57,791 nt of DNA from Gemmatimonadota bacterium (GTDB taxonomy: Bacteria > Gemmatimonadota > Gemmatimonadetes > Gemmatimonadales > GWC2-71-9), in contig JACQVB010000126.1 of the NCBI GenBank assembly GCA_016209985.1, positions 1 to 57,791 of the forward strand. The letters run 5' to 3'. The stretch's first letter is position 1, and each line of letters starts with the position of its first letter. Positions 11,750 through 21,098 of the stretch are shown one piece after another. Under the pieces are notes generated by a model. That model was not told where the DNA came from. It saw only the letters and a program-made list of their open reading frames with translations, and searched no databases. Position numbers and translations under genes: made by a program.

Positions 11750-13258
11750 ATGATCGAGGCGGCGTATCCCGGCGCGACTATCGAGCCGCGAGTCAACGTT
11801 CCCGAGCGTGAGCGCACCAAGACCTGGACTCGCGAAAGCGCCATCCAGGAATTGATCCGGGGCCAACTCGAGATCGTGGGCCCGATCACGACGTCGGCGC
11901 TCGCCGCCAATCTGGGTCTCGATGGCGGAGACGTGGAGATCGCGCTGGCCGCGCTGGAAGGCGAAGGCTTCGTACTGCGGGGGCATTTCACCCAGGGGCT
12001 GGACGAGCGCGAATGGTGCGAGCGGCGCCTGCTCGCCCGGATCCACCGCTACACGCTCGATCGCCTGCGGAAAGAAATCGAACCGGTGAGCGCCGCCGAT
12101 TTCATGCGGTTCCTCTTCCGCTGGCAGCGGGTTGCGCCCGACTCGCGCACTCAAGGACCCGAAGGTTTGGCCGCCGTGCTCGAGTTGCTGGACGGCTGCG
12201 AGCTGGCGGCGGGCGCGTGGGAATCGGACGTCCTGCCCTCCAGGGTCGAAGACTACGACCCGCTCTGGCTCGACGCATTGTGCCTCTCCGGGGAGATCGG
12301 ATGGGCCCGCCTGACGCCGACCTTGCCCATGAATCAGGACGGTCGCCGAGCCGGGCCGATTCGCTCGACCCCGATCTCGCTGTTCCGTCGGGAGAACGCC
12401 GCGTGTTGGCGCAGCCTGGAGCCCGAGCGCGGTTCGGGACCGCTACCCCTCTCGGCGGCCGCCGAGAGCGTACTCCAGGCATTGCAGGCGCACGGTGCGT
12501 CGTTCTTCGTCGAGCTGGTCCGCATCACCGGCTTGCTGCGCACCCAGGTCGAAAACGGGCTGAGTGAGCTGGTCGCGTGGGGGTTGGTGAGCTCGGATTC
12601 ATTCGGCGGGTTACGAGCTTTGCTTATTCCTTCCGAGCGCCGCAGTCCCATCGCCGGCGCGCGACGCCGAAACGGCCGGATGGCGCCGTTCGGGGTGGAG
12701 ACCGCGGGACGGTGGGCGGTGGTGGGCGGGTCGGCTTGCCTCTCGAGCGACGAAGCCGTCGAAGCTCTCGCCCGCCAGCTGCTCCGCCGCTATGGCGTCG
12801 TCTTTCGCCGCCTACTCGAGCGCGAAGCGATCCTTCCTCCGTGGCGCGATCTCATCCGGGTCTACTGGCGCCTCGAGGCGCGGGGCGAGATCCGGGGCGG
12901 CCGGTTCGTCGGCGGTTTCTCGGGTGAGCAGTTTGCCCTGCCCGAGGCTGTTGGATTGCTGCGAGGCGTAAGGAGGGGTCAGGGAGAAGGCGAGCTGGTC
13001 GCGGTCTCGGGCGCGGACCCACTGAATCTGATCGGCATCATCACCCCAGGCGCGAGCGTCCCGGCAGTGACCACGAATCGCATTCTGTTCCGCGATGGTG
13101 TGCCGGTCGCCGTTTCTGAAGGCCACGGGCGGAAAGAGCAGCTCCTGGTCGACGCGACCCCGGAAGAGGCGCGCGCGCTGCGAGCCGCTCTGGTCCGCCG
13201 CCGCACCTCGCCGCTGGTCCGGCGCTACCTCGGAAAGTCACGCAGCGGGGCGGCGTAG
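11750..13258 (+). CDS. lhr: Lhr-like helicase, C-terminal part (continuation after frameshift)
   Basis: RESAIQELIRGQLEIVGPITTSALAANLGL...GLLRTQVENGLSELVAWGLVSSDSFGGLRALL, typical of the Lhr C-terminal region. Confidence 0.85.
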   Translation: MIEAAYPGATIEPRVNVPERERTKTWTRESAIQELIRGQLEIVGPITTSALAANLGLDGGDVEIALAALEGEGFVLRGHFTQGLDEREWCERRLLARIHRYTLDRLRKEIEPVSAADFMRFLFRWQRVAPDSRTQGPEGLAAVLELLDGCELAAGAWESDVLPSRVEDYDPLWLDALCLSGEIGWARLTPTLPMNQDGRRAGPIRSTPISLFRRENAACWRSLEPERGSGPLPLSAAAESVLQALQAHGASFFVELVRITGLLRTQVENGLSELVAWGLVSSDSFGGLRALLIPSERRSPIAGARRRNGRMAPFGVETAGRWAVVGGSACLSSDEAVEALARQLLRRYGVVFRRLLEREAILPPWRDLIRVYWRLEARGEIRGGRFVGGFSGEQFALPEAVGLLRGVRRGQGEGELVAVSGADPLNLIGIITPGASVPAVTTNRILFRDGVPVAVSEGHGRKEQLLVDATPEEARALRAALVRRRTSPLVRRYLGKSRSGAA

Positions 13259-13341
13259 AAGGGACGGTAAGGATCGGTAAGAGACGGTAACGGTTGGATC
13301 CCGCATCTAGCGCTCCGCGCGCCAGCCTTCATCTTCTCCGC

Positions 13342-14007
13342 ATGAACAAGCTCCGGAACGTCGACGCGTCCGACCGGGCGCTGGTCATCAAGGCGGCCAC
13401 CTGGTCAATGGCGGGTGCGATCATCGGGACGGCCGCCGGTGCCAAGATCGGCGGCGTGCTCGGAGCAATCATCGGATGTCCCCTGGGATTCGCGATTGTG
13501 TTCTTCTTCACGTTGTCCCTCGTGAAAGGCGCGGCAATTACCGCCAGCACGATCTACGCTCCCTCCGGGAATTCGACCCCTCCTAAACGCGAATACTCTC
13601 ACCCCCAGGCACTGGTGGCGCACGGCCACTACGAAGAGGCCGTTCAGGCGTATCAAGTTTTCTGCACCGAGTTTCCCGAGGACCCCGAACCCTATCTGCG
13701 GATCGCCCGGCTGTATCGCACCGAGCTGCAGCGCTACAATGAGGCGTTGTCCTGGTTCAAGAAGGCGCGGACCCAGGCGAAAATGACGCAGGCGCTCGAG
13801 CTGCTGGTGACGCAGGAGATCGTCGAGGTCTATACCCACAAGCTCGGCACCCCGCAGCGCGCGATGCCGGAGCTGGCCAGGCTGGTCGACCGGTTCCCCG
13901 GAACCGAAGCCGCCGCCTGGGCCAGGCAACGGCTGGGTGAGCTGCGCGCTGCCCTGGTGCAGGATCACGAAGCACAAGCCCGCAACGACCGGACGGAACC
14001 CTTGTAG
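13342..14007 (+). CDS. TPR-type membrane protein
   Basis: Two hydrophobic segments (AGAIIGTAAGAKIGGVLGAIIGCPLGFAIVFFF), then TPR-like ALVAHGHYEEAVQAYQVFCTEFPEDPEPYLRIARLY. Confidence 0.65.
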   Translation: MNKLRNVDASDRALVIKAATWSMAGAIIGTAAGAKIGGVLGAIIGCPLGFAIVFFFTLSLVKGAAITASTIYAPSGNSTPPKREYSHPQALVAHGHYEEAVQAYQVFCTEFPEDPEPYLRIARLYRTELQRYNEALSWFKKARTQAKMTQALELLVTQEIVEVYTHKLGTPQRAMPELARLVDRFPGTEAAAWARQRLGELRAALVQDHEAQARNDRTEPL

Positions 14008-14061
14008 TCGCGCCCTGCCGCTGATCGGGGTACTTTTGCGGCGCGTCCTTCGGAGGCTACC

Positions 14062-14499
14062 ATGACTCCGTGGCAATTGTGGCTCATCGCAGGCATTGCC
14101 CTGCTCATCACCGAGATGTTCGCGCCCGGCTTCTGGCTGATCAACGTCGCCGTTGGTTGCTTCGCGGCCGCGGTCGTCGCCTTACTACCGTTCACCTTGC
14201 CACTGCAGATCGCCGTGTTCGCGGGGGCGACGGTGGTGAGCGCGGTTCTCTTCCGGCCCTTTCTGCTGAAACACCTGCACCGGACCGCCGTGCGCACCAA
14301 CGTGGACGCGCTGGTGGGCAAAGTGGGTATGGTCACTCAGCGGATCGACCCGGCCACCCGGGGCGGGCGGGTGATCGTGGATGGTGAGGACTGGCGCGGG
14401 GCGGCCATCGACGGTACCACGCTCGAGCCCGGCACCCGCATCATGGTGATCGAAGTCGATGGGACGACCCTGAAAGTGGAACGCGAGGAGAATCCATGA
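14062..14499 (+). CDS. NfeD family protein
   Basis: WQLWLIAGIALLITEMFAPGFWLINVAVGCFAAA, C-terminal OB-fold VGKVGMVTQRIDPATRGGRVIVDGEDW; next to an SPFH gene. Confidence 0.88.
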   Translation: MTPWQLWLIAGIALLITEMFAPGFWLINVAVGCFAAAVVALLPFTLPLQIAVFAGATVVSAVLFRPFLLKHLHRTAVRTNVDALVGKVGMVTQRIDPATRGGRVIVDGEDWRGAAIDGTTLEPGTRIMVIEVDGTTLKVEREENP

Positions 14500-15515
14500 C
14501 CCCGTCAATCATCGTGCTGGCGGTGATCGCCATCTTCGCGATCGTGATCGTCAGCAAAGGCATCCGCATCGTACGGCAGGCGCAAACCATGGTGGTCGAG
14601 CGCCTGGGGCGCTACCACAAGACCCTGAGCTCCGGCGTCAACCTCATCATTCCCATCCTGGACCGGCCACGAGACATCGACTGGCGGTTCTCCAGCATGA
14701 CCCCGGCCGGCGACATCCTGGTGCGGCGCTACAAAACCGAGCGGATCGACCTCCGGGAGGCGGTCTACGATTTTCCCAGCCAGCACGTCATCACCAAGGA
14801 CAACGTGGTCACCGAGATCAACGCGCTCATCTATTATCAGGTGACCGACCCCATGCGGGCGGTCTACGAGATCGCGAACCTGCCCGACGCCATCGAGAAG
14901 CTGACCCAGACGACGCTCCGAAACGTGATCGGCGAGATGGATCTGGACGAGACTCTCGCCTCGCGCGACACCATCAACACCAAGCTTCGGGCGATCCTGG
15001 ACGACGCCACCGCCAAGTGGGGCGTCAAGGTGAACCGGGTGGAGCTCCAGGACATCAGCCCGCCGCGGGACATCAAGGACGCCATGGAAAAACAGATGCG
15101 CGCGGAACGCGAGCGGCGGGCGTCAATTATCACCGCCGAGGCGGACAAGCGTTCGCGCATCCTGGAAGCGGAAGGCATCAAGGAGGCCGAGATCAACAAG
15201 GCGGAGGGTGACAAGCAGGCGCGGATCCTGAATGCGGAGGCGGAAGCAACCGCCCGGCTCAAGGTGGCGGAGGCGGAGGCCGCCGCGATTGAACGGATCA
15301 CCCAGTCAATCGGCCGCTCGGGTGGCGACCCAGCCAAGTATCTGATCGCAATCCGTTACCTCGAAGCGCTGAAGGAGATGGTTTCGGGGCAGAACAACAA
15401 GGTGATCTACATGCCTTACGAAGCCTCCGCGGTCCTGTCGTCACTCGGCGGTATTCGTGAAATGCTGGCCCTGGGCAATACGGGAGACAGCAACAAGCCG
15501 GCGCCGCGCCAGTAG
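14496..15515 (+). CDS. SPFH/band 7 (stomatin-like) protein
   Basis: IVRQAQTMVVERLGRYHKTLSSGVNLIIPILDRPRDIDWR; EMDLDETLASRDTIN; Ala/Glu-rich coiled coil. Confidence 0.93.
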   Translation: MTPSIIVLAVIAIFAIVIVSKGIRIVRQAQTMVVERLGRYHKTLSSGVNLIIPILDRPRDIDWRFSSMTPAGDILVRRYKTERIDLREAVYDFPSQHVITKDNVVTEINALIYYQVTDPMRAVYEIANLPDAIEKLTQTTLRNVIGEMDLDETLASRDTINTKLRAILDDATAKWGVKVNRVELQDISPPRDIKDAMEKQMRAERERRASIITAEADKRSRILEAEGIKEAEINKAEGDKQARILNAEAEATARLKVAEAEAAAIERITQSIGRSGGDPAKYLIAIRYLEALKEMVSGQNNKVIYMPYEASAVLSSLGGIREMLALGNTGDSNKPAPRQ

Positions 15516-16763
15516 ATGAAGAAACACGCGGCCGGGCTCGGCATCGCCCTGCTCCTGGGGCTTCAACCGGCCTACGCTCAGCGCCGTCCGGCTTCCAGCC
15601 CGCCGCAAGCGGCCGCGCCCTACTATCCCGAGCGCTTCGAATGGCAGCACCGGACAGCCGCGCAGGTCGGGATGGACAGCGCGACTCTCGTCGAGACCGT
15701 GAAGACCGCTCAGGAGCGCGAGACCAAGGCGACAACCGATCTCGCGATGGAGCAGGCCCTCACGTTCGGCCGCGCGCCGTACGGCGATGCGATCGGTCCC
15801 CTGAAGGAACGCGGCCCCGCCAGCGGTCTCGTCATGCGGCATGGTTACATCGTCGCCGAGTGGGGTGATCCTCAGCGGGTAGACATGACCCACAGCGTGA
15901 CCAAGACCTTCCTGTCGACGGTAGTCGGGCTCGCCTGGCAGCGGGGATTGATTCACGACGTGACGGACCACGCTCGCGACTACCTGCCCACATCCGATCT
16001 GTTCACCTCGGAGCACAACGCGCCCATCACGCTCGAGCATCTGCTGCGGCAGACCAGCGACTGGCAGGGCACCCTCTGGGGGAAACCCGATTGGGCGGAC
16101 CGGCCGGAAGGGGACAGGCCCGCCGATTATCCCAACCGCAGGCTCTGGGAGCCCGGCACCCACTATAAGTACAACGACGTGCGGGTGAACGTGCTCGCGC
16201 TCCTGATGCTCAATGTGTGGCGGCGTCCGCTGCCGCAGGTGTTGCGGGAGGAGATCATGGAGCCCATCGGCGCGTCGAACACATGGCGCTGGGAGGGCTA
16301 CCAGAATTCCTGGGTGGAGCTCGATGGACAGCGGATGCAGTCGGTATCGGGCGGCGGTCACTGGGGCGGCGGGATGTTCATCAACACATACGACATGGCG
16401 CGCTTCGGTCTGTTGTTCCTGCGGAACGGCCGCTGGAAGGATCACCAGCTGATCGCGGAGAAATGGATCGCGATGGCGCGGTCGCCGGGGCCCGCGAACG
16501 CGGAATACGGGTATGCCAACTGGTTTCTCAACACCGGGAAAAAACCGCTGCCGTCGGCGCCCGAATCGAGCGTGACGTTCCGGGGAAATGGTCAGAACAT
16601 CATTTACATCGACTGGGACAATGATCTCGTGGCGGTGATCCGGTGGATCGAGGGCGGGCCGGCATTGAATGAGGTTATCGGAAAGCTCCTCGCCGGTCTG
16701 CGTCCGTCGGCCGGCCCGGCGGCCGCGAAGACCCGCCTGTCTCGGCTCGTGGGAGAGCATTAG
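15516..16763 (+). CDS. Serine hydrolase (class C beta-lactamase family)
   Basis: Signal peptide; THSVTKTFLSTVVGLAWQRG (SxxK), YKYND (YxN). Confidence 0.88.
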   Translation: MKKHAAGLGIALLLGLQPAYAQRRPASSPPQAAAPYYPERFEWQHRTAAQVGMDSATLVETVKTAQERETKATTDLAMEQALTFGRAPYGDAIGPLKERGPASGLVMRHGYIVAEWGDPQRVDMTHSVTKTFLSTVVGLAWQRGLIHDVTDHARDYLPTSDLFTSEHNAPITLEHLLRQTSDWQGTLWGKPDWADRPEGDRPADYPNRRLWEPGTHYKYNDVRVNVLALLMLNVWRRPLPQVLREEIMEPIGASNTWRWEGYQNSWVELDGQRMQSVSGGGHWGGGMFINTYDMARFGLLFLRNGRWKDHQLIAEKWIAMARSPGPANAEYGYANWFLNTGKKPLPSAPESSVTFRGNGQNIIYIDWDNDLVAVIRWIEGGPALNEVIGKLLAGLRPSAGPAAAKTRLSRLVGEH

Positions 16764-16838
16764 CGTACTCGAGCGGGGAGCTCGGAGCGATTCAGGTTCG
16801 AGCTTCACTCCGCACTCCGAGTTCCGCACTCCGCACTC
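16764..16838. repeat. Heptamer repeat (ACTCCGC) between convergent genes
   Basis: TTCACTCCGCACTCCGAGTTCCGCACTCCGCACTCAC. Confidence 0.7.
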
Positions 16839-17793
16839 ACATCACCTGCCACACCGCCACCCAGAACGGCATTGCCACGATCGCCACGATGTAGCCCAGC
16901 ATGATGATGGTGCCGGTGCGATCCATGTTGCCGCCGTAGGTCGTGATCTGCAACACGATGTTCGTCGCCGGCGCCGATGAGCCCTGCAAGACCAGCATCA
17001 GCGCGAGCGTCGGGTCGGTGCGCCGGATGCTGGTGGACGAGAGGACCAGAACCGTCACCAGTGGGATCACGATGAACTTCACGGAAAGGGACCGGATCGC
17101 GTCACGCAGGTGATGCCGGAACCGGTGGGTCAGCCCACCCAGCGACCCTCCCAGTACGAACGTCGCCACCGGAATGGTGGCCGATCCCAGCAGCTTGATC
17201 GATGACTCCACCGTGTCGGGCACGAGCTGCTGGGTTCCAGTCAGCACGAAGGCGAGCGCCAGCAGGTTGGCCACCGCCGGCGGGGTAACCAGACTCCACC
17301 AGGTGAATCGGCTGCTTCCTCCGGTGGTCAGCGCCTTGCCCACCGACCAGAACAGCGGGCTGTAGAACACCAGGAAGAGAAAGGTGTAGAGCGCGAATCG
17401 GTCGAACTCCTTCGGCGCCAGCAGCACCTGGCCGATGGGCAGAACGACGAAGGCCGCGTTCTGCATCGCCGACAACGGAATCAGGTCGCGCTTCTCACGG
17501 AGGTTGTTGGCGAACGCGAGGGTGGCGATCAGGGTGGTACCGAAAAACATCGCGATCCCGATCAGCGGAATGACCCACCACAACGGCTGCTCGGCCGGCT
17601 TCAGCGTTTCGAGAATGTTGGAAAACATGAGGCAGGGCAGGAACACCAGCACCGTGACGTCGGACAGGCCCTTGATCGTCGCCGCATGAATGATTCCGCG
17701 GGCGACCATGACCCATGCGATCGCGACGATGACCGCGATCTCGGCCACCCCGATGAACGTCGCGCCAAAGGCGTCGAGGAATTGTTTGGTCAT
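16837..17793 (-). CDS. AEC family transporter
   Basis: About 10 TM; ATIKGLSDVTVLVFLPCLMFSNI, LQGSSAPATNIVLQITTYGGN. Confidence 0.85.
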   Translation of the reverse strand: MTKQFLDAFGATFIGVAEIAVIVAIAWVMVARGIIHAATIKGLSDVTVLVFLPCLMFSNILETLKPAEQPLWWVIPLIGIAMFFGTTLIATLAFANNLREKRDLIPLSAMQNAAFVVLPIGQVLLAPKEFDRFALYTFLFLVFYSPLFWSVGKALTTGGSSRFTWWSLVTPPAVANLLALAFVLTGTQQLVPDTVESSIKLLGSATIPVATFVLGGSLGGLTHRFRHHLRDAIRSLSVKFIVIPLVTVLVLSSTSIRRTDPTLALMLVLQGSSAPATNIVLQITTYGGNMDRTGTIIMLGYIVAIVAMPFWVAVWQVM

Positions 17794-17797
17794 GAGC

Positions 17798-17870
17798 GAG
17801 GTGTCAGGTGCCAGGTTCCAGGTGCCGGGGGAAAAGCCTGGCACCTGATACCTGACACCTGACACCTGAG
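17798..17870. repeat. Mirrored heptamer repeat (AGGTGTC / GACACCT)
   Basis: GAGGTGTCAGGTGCCAGGTTCCAGGTGCC...GGCACCTGATACCTGACACCTGACACCTGA. Confidence 0.85.
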
Positions 17871-17879
17871 ATCTGCCGT

Positions 17880-19067
17880 TCACCCCCCAAACGCATTCAG
17901 TCCGGTGATCGCCTGCCCCAGCACCAGGGTGTGCACGTCGTGGGTGCCCTCGTAGGTGTAGACACTCTCCAGATTCGCCATGTGCCGCATCGCCTGATAC
18001 TCGGCCAGGATGCCGTTCGCGCCCAACAAGCGCCGAGCCTCCCGCGCGACGTCAGTCGCCATGTCCACGTTGTTCCGCTTGGCAAGCGACACCTGCTCCG
18101 GCGTCATGGTGCCCTTGTCCTTGAGCCTGCCGAGCTGGACGCAGAGAAGCTGCGCCTTGGTGATCTCGGTCAGCATCTCCGCCAGCCGGACCTGCTGGAG
18201 CTGGAAGCCGCCGATCGGGCGATCGAACATCACGCGAGCCTTGGAGTAGCTCACCGCCTCGTCGTAGCACGCCATGGCCGCACCGATCGCGCCCCACGCG
18301 ATCCCGTAGCGAGCCTGCGTGAGACACATGAGCGGACTCTTCAGCCCGCCGCTCTTCGGCAACAGCGCGTCGGCGCCCACCTGCACGTCCTGCAATACCA
18401 GCTCGCTGGTGTCGCTCGCCCGGAGCGACAGCTTGCCTTTCTGGTCCTTGGCCGAGAATCCCTTCACGTCGGTGGGCACGATGAATCCGCGAATCGACTT
18501 GGTCTCCGTGAGGTCGCCGGTCTTGGCCCAGACGATCGCCACCTGCGCGGTGGACCCGTTGGTGATCCACATCTTGGCGCCGTTCAGCACCCAGCCGCCG
18601 CCCTTGGTCTCCCGCGCCGTCGTGATCATCCCACCGGGGTTCGACCCGAAGTCAGGCTCGGTCAGGCCGAAACAGCCGATCGCTTTTCCCGACGCCAGCG
18701 CCGGCAGCCAGCGCTGCTTTTGCTCGTCGCTGCCAAAGGCGTGTATCGGGTACATGACCAGCGCGCCCTGCACCGAGGCGAAGGAGCGAACCCCGCTGTC
18801 GCCCCGTTCCAGCTCCTGCATGATCAGCCCGTAGGCGACGTTGTTGAGGCCGGCGCAGCCGTACTCCTCGGGAAGGTTGGCCCCGAATAACCCCAGCTCG
18901 GCCATCTGCGGGACGATCTGTTTGGGGAACTTTCCCTCTACATAGTGCTGGCCAATGATCGGCAGGACTGCATCGTCCACGAAGCGGCGCACGGTGTCGC
19001 GAACCGCGCGCTCGTCCTCGCTGAGAAGTGAATCGGTGTCGTAGAAATCGACGCCCTGGAAGGGCAT
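17880..19067 (-). CDS. gcdH: Acyl-CoA dehydrogenase, glutaryl-CoA dehydrogenase-like
   Basis: IGCFGLTEPDFGSNPGGM, YEGTHDVHTLVLGQAITGLNAF. Confidence 0.85.
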   Translation of the reverse strand: MPFQGVDFYDTDSLLSEDERAVRDTVRRFVDDAVLPIIGQHYVEGKFPKQIVPQMAELGLFGANLPEEYGCAGLNNVAYGLIMQELERGDSGVRSFASVQGALVMYPIHAFGSDEQKQRWLPALASGKAIGCFGLTEPDFGSNPGGMITTARETKGGGWVLNGAKMWITNGSTAQVAIVWAKTGDLTETKSIRGFIVPTDVKGFSAKDQKGKLSLRASDTSELVLQDVQVGADALLPKSGGLKSPLMCLTQARYGIAWGAIGAAMACYDEAVSYSKARVMFDRPIGGFQLQQVRLAEMLTEITKAQLLCVQLGRLKDKGTMTPEQVSLAKRNNVDMATDVAREARRLLGANGILAEYQAMRHMANLESVYTYEGTHDVHTLVLGQAITGLNAFGG

Positions 19068-19073
19068 GAGAAC

Positions 19074-19179
19074 CTCAGGTGTGTTAGGTGCCAGGTGCTA
19101 GGTGTCAGGTTTCAGGTGTCAGGTGTCAGGGTCTTAGCCTGCCACTCCCTGGCACCTGACACCTGACACCTGGCACCCC
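19074..19179. repeat. Mirrored heptamer repeat (AGGTGTC / GACACCT)
   Basis: TCAGGTGTGTTAGGTGCCAGGTGCTAGGTGTCAGGTTTCAGGTGTCAGGTGTCAGG ... CTGGCACCTGACACCTGACACCTGGCACC. Confidence 0.85.
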
Positions 19180-19893
19180 TCAGTATCTCGCCGCTTTCCT
19201 CTTCGACATCACCTGGCGTTTGGCGCTGGGCTCCACGCCCACTTGGCGCGCTTTGTTCCGGAACGAGGCGCCGTGATCGACCGGCAACCCTCCCTCCGCC
19301 TGCCACTGATGGACCATCTCGTGCAGTAACGTCTGCTCCACTTCTTCCCATCCGTCGCGGCGGATGTGCCGACGGGAAATGGCGATTTCCCGCGCCTGGC
19401 CGCGGCCGTCATCCAGCACCAGCTCGCCCAGGCGGCTCCGCATCCGCCCCGACAGACGAAACGAGATTTGGGAAAGCGCGCCTCCGAAATGGGCCCGGTT
19501 CAACCGCCGATGGCTCTCGCAAAGCGCGCTCAGAATCCGTTCGTCTCCCGGGCGCGCGCGCTCGCACCGACGCCGGTCTGCTTCCACCGGAACGAATTCC
19601 TCGACCGGAAAGGCGAGCAGTTCGCGCTCCGCCCGGCGGACCATGACTCGGGGGCTGCGGGGAGTGAGGAAGGTGACGATCGCCCGGAGCACCCGGTCCG
19701 GCGCATACACATAACCCCGGTGAAGTCGGATGGCGCCGCCGCGCGCCTGGCTGACCATCACCGTCCGGTTGGCGTGCAACACCAACCGGCGAGCGGCCGG
19801 CAGGCCGAGCGCCTCGAGCCGACGCTGGATGCTCAACGCGTCATCCCACAACTGGAGCGACATCAGTCTTTCCAGCCGGGCGATACCGGGCAA
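19180..19893 (-). CDS. SprT-like zinc metalloprotease domain protein
   Basis: LNRAHFGGALSQISFRLS...EVEQTLLHEMVHQWQAEGGLPVDHGASFRNKARQVG (HExxH). Confidence 0.85.
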   Translation of the reverse strand: MPGIARLERLMSLQLWDDALSIQRRLEALGLPAARRLVLHANRTVMVSQARGGAIRLHRGYVYAPDRVLRAIVTFLTPRSPRVMVRRAERELLAFPVEEFVPVEADRRRCERARPGDERILSALCESHRRLNRAHFGGALSQISFRLSGRMRSRLGELVLDDGRGQAREIAISRRHIRRDGWEEVEQTLLHEMVHQWQAEGGLPVDHGASFRNKARQVGVEPSAKRQVMSKRKAARY

Positions 19894-20698
19894 AGGCGAA
19901 CACGTCCGAACGACGGAAGAGCTTCCGCGCCGGATCCCAGCGAAACACCTCTGTCTGAACGGACTCGTGATCGACGGTAATCCGGTGAAACGCCGAGGGG
20001 CGCAGGCCCCGGGAACGGTTGGAGAGTGTTCCCGAGCAGGACACCACGATGCGGCGGTCCAGCATGTCCACCTGCTCCTGATGATCGTGGCCGCAGAGTA
20101 CCAGATCCGCCCCGCTCTGCAGGATCCGGCGCTGGGCCTGGCGCCATCGCGCGAGCCCCATGCGCTGCGACAGGTCGCCCCGCAGCACGTTGTGGTGCAC
20201 CACCAGCACGCGGGCCTGTTCCGGTCGTGCCTTGGCGAAGATGGCCGTCACCCGCTTGATCTCGCGGTTGGGCAGGTGTCCCTTGACCGCGATGTCCCGC
20301 AGCCGCGGGGTCAGCGATCCCCACGCCACGCCGTGTGAGGTGAGGGCGCCGGCGATCACCGCCTCCGGCAGGTCCATGGTGGGCGCGAGGGTCGGCCCGA
20401 AGTAGCGGCGATACTTGCGGTATTTGACAGCCGGTCCGAACGGAATGAACGGCCTCCACCACCATTGCACATCGTGATTGCCCGGCATCACGTAGACTGG
20501 TGCGGTCCGCTCCAGGTCCTTGATGTATACCCTCGCTGCCTGGAATTCCCCGTGCCGCGCGCGCAACGAGAGGTCGCCCGAGATCACGATGACGCGGGGC
20601 TCCAGGTCCGGGATCAGGGCCTGCACCGCCTCGACCTGGGTGAGATCGCAAACCTCGCCGAAATGCGGATCGGACAGATGAAGGAGAGAGAAGGTCAC
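19841..20698 (-). CDS. Metallophosphoesterase (calcineurin-like)
   Basis: LLHLSDPHFG, VISGDLSLR, VMPGNHDVQW, GHDHQEQ; GTG start. Confidence 0.88.
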   Translation of the reverse strand: MTFSLLHLSDPHFGEVCDLTQVEAVQALIPDLEPRVIVISGDLSLRARHGEFQAARVYIKDLERTAPVYVMPGNHDVQWWWRPFIPFGPAVKYRKYRRYFGPTLAPTMDLPEAVIAGALTSHGVAWGSLTPRLRDIAVKGHLPNREIKRVTAIFAKARPEQARVLVVHHNVLRGDLSQRMGLARWRQAQRRILQSGADLVLCGHDHQEQVDMLDRRIVVSCSGTLSNRSRGLRPSAFHRITVDHESVQTEVFRWDPARKLFRRSDVFAFARYRPAGKTDVAPVVG

Positions 20699-20713
20699 GC
20701 GGCGCTCCCCGAT

Positions 20714-20785
20714 GAGGTGCCAGGTGCCAGGTGCCAGGTCTTGCAACCCTGACACCTGACACCTGACACCTGACACCTGACACCT
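20714..20785. repeat. Mirrored heptamer repeat (AGGTGCC / GACACCT)
   Basis: GAGGTGCCAGGTGCCAGGTGCCAGG ... CCCTGACACCTGACACCTGACACCTGACACCTGACACCT. Confidence 0.88.
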
Positions 20786-21098
20786 ATCGCATTAGCTCTC
20801 GTACCGCCCTCCTCACGACGATATTCGACAGCGCGAACCAGATGACGATGGCCATTGCGCTCACCAGTCGCGCCGTCGGGTCGGGAGACAGCCGGAAGAA
20901 ATACATATAGACCGCGAGCACGATGGTGGTGACCAGCGAAATGCGGTTGCCCCAACGCGCAGCCCGCCGCTCGATCTCCGCGACGCAGGAGCGGCACAGC
21001 GCACCCAGCGGCAGCTCGACGGCCCGATGGCAACGCGGGCACTCGTGCTCAACCAATACGCCGGCAAACGGCGTCGGTGAATTCCGTCGTCGTAGCAT
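20784..21098 (-). CDS. Small zinc-ribbon membrane protein
   Basis: ECPRCHRAVELPLGALCRSC zinc ribbon, then two TM segments; overlaps the upstream gene end. Confidence 0.6.
   Translation of the reverse strand: MLRRRNSPTPFAGVLVEHECPRCHRAVELPLGALCRSCVAEIERRAARWGNRISLVTTIVLAVYMYFFRLSPDPTARLVSAMAIVIWFALSNIVVRRAVRELMR

Noticed and set aside
15441-16829. 462-aa minus ORF opposite the serine hydrolase
   Set aside because: Shadow ORF; the plus strand has signal peptide and SxxK/YxN motifs.
21049-21098. 50-bp overlap of the dehydrogenase and zinc-ribbon genes as overlapping coding
   Set aside because: More simply explained by an over-extended start of the downstream gene.
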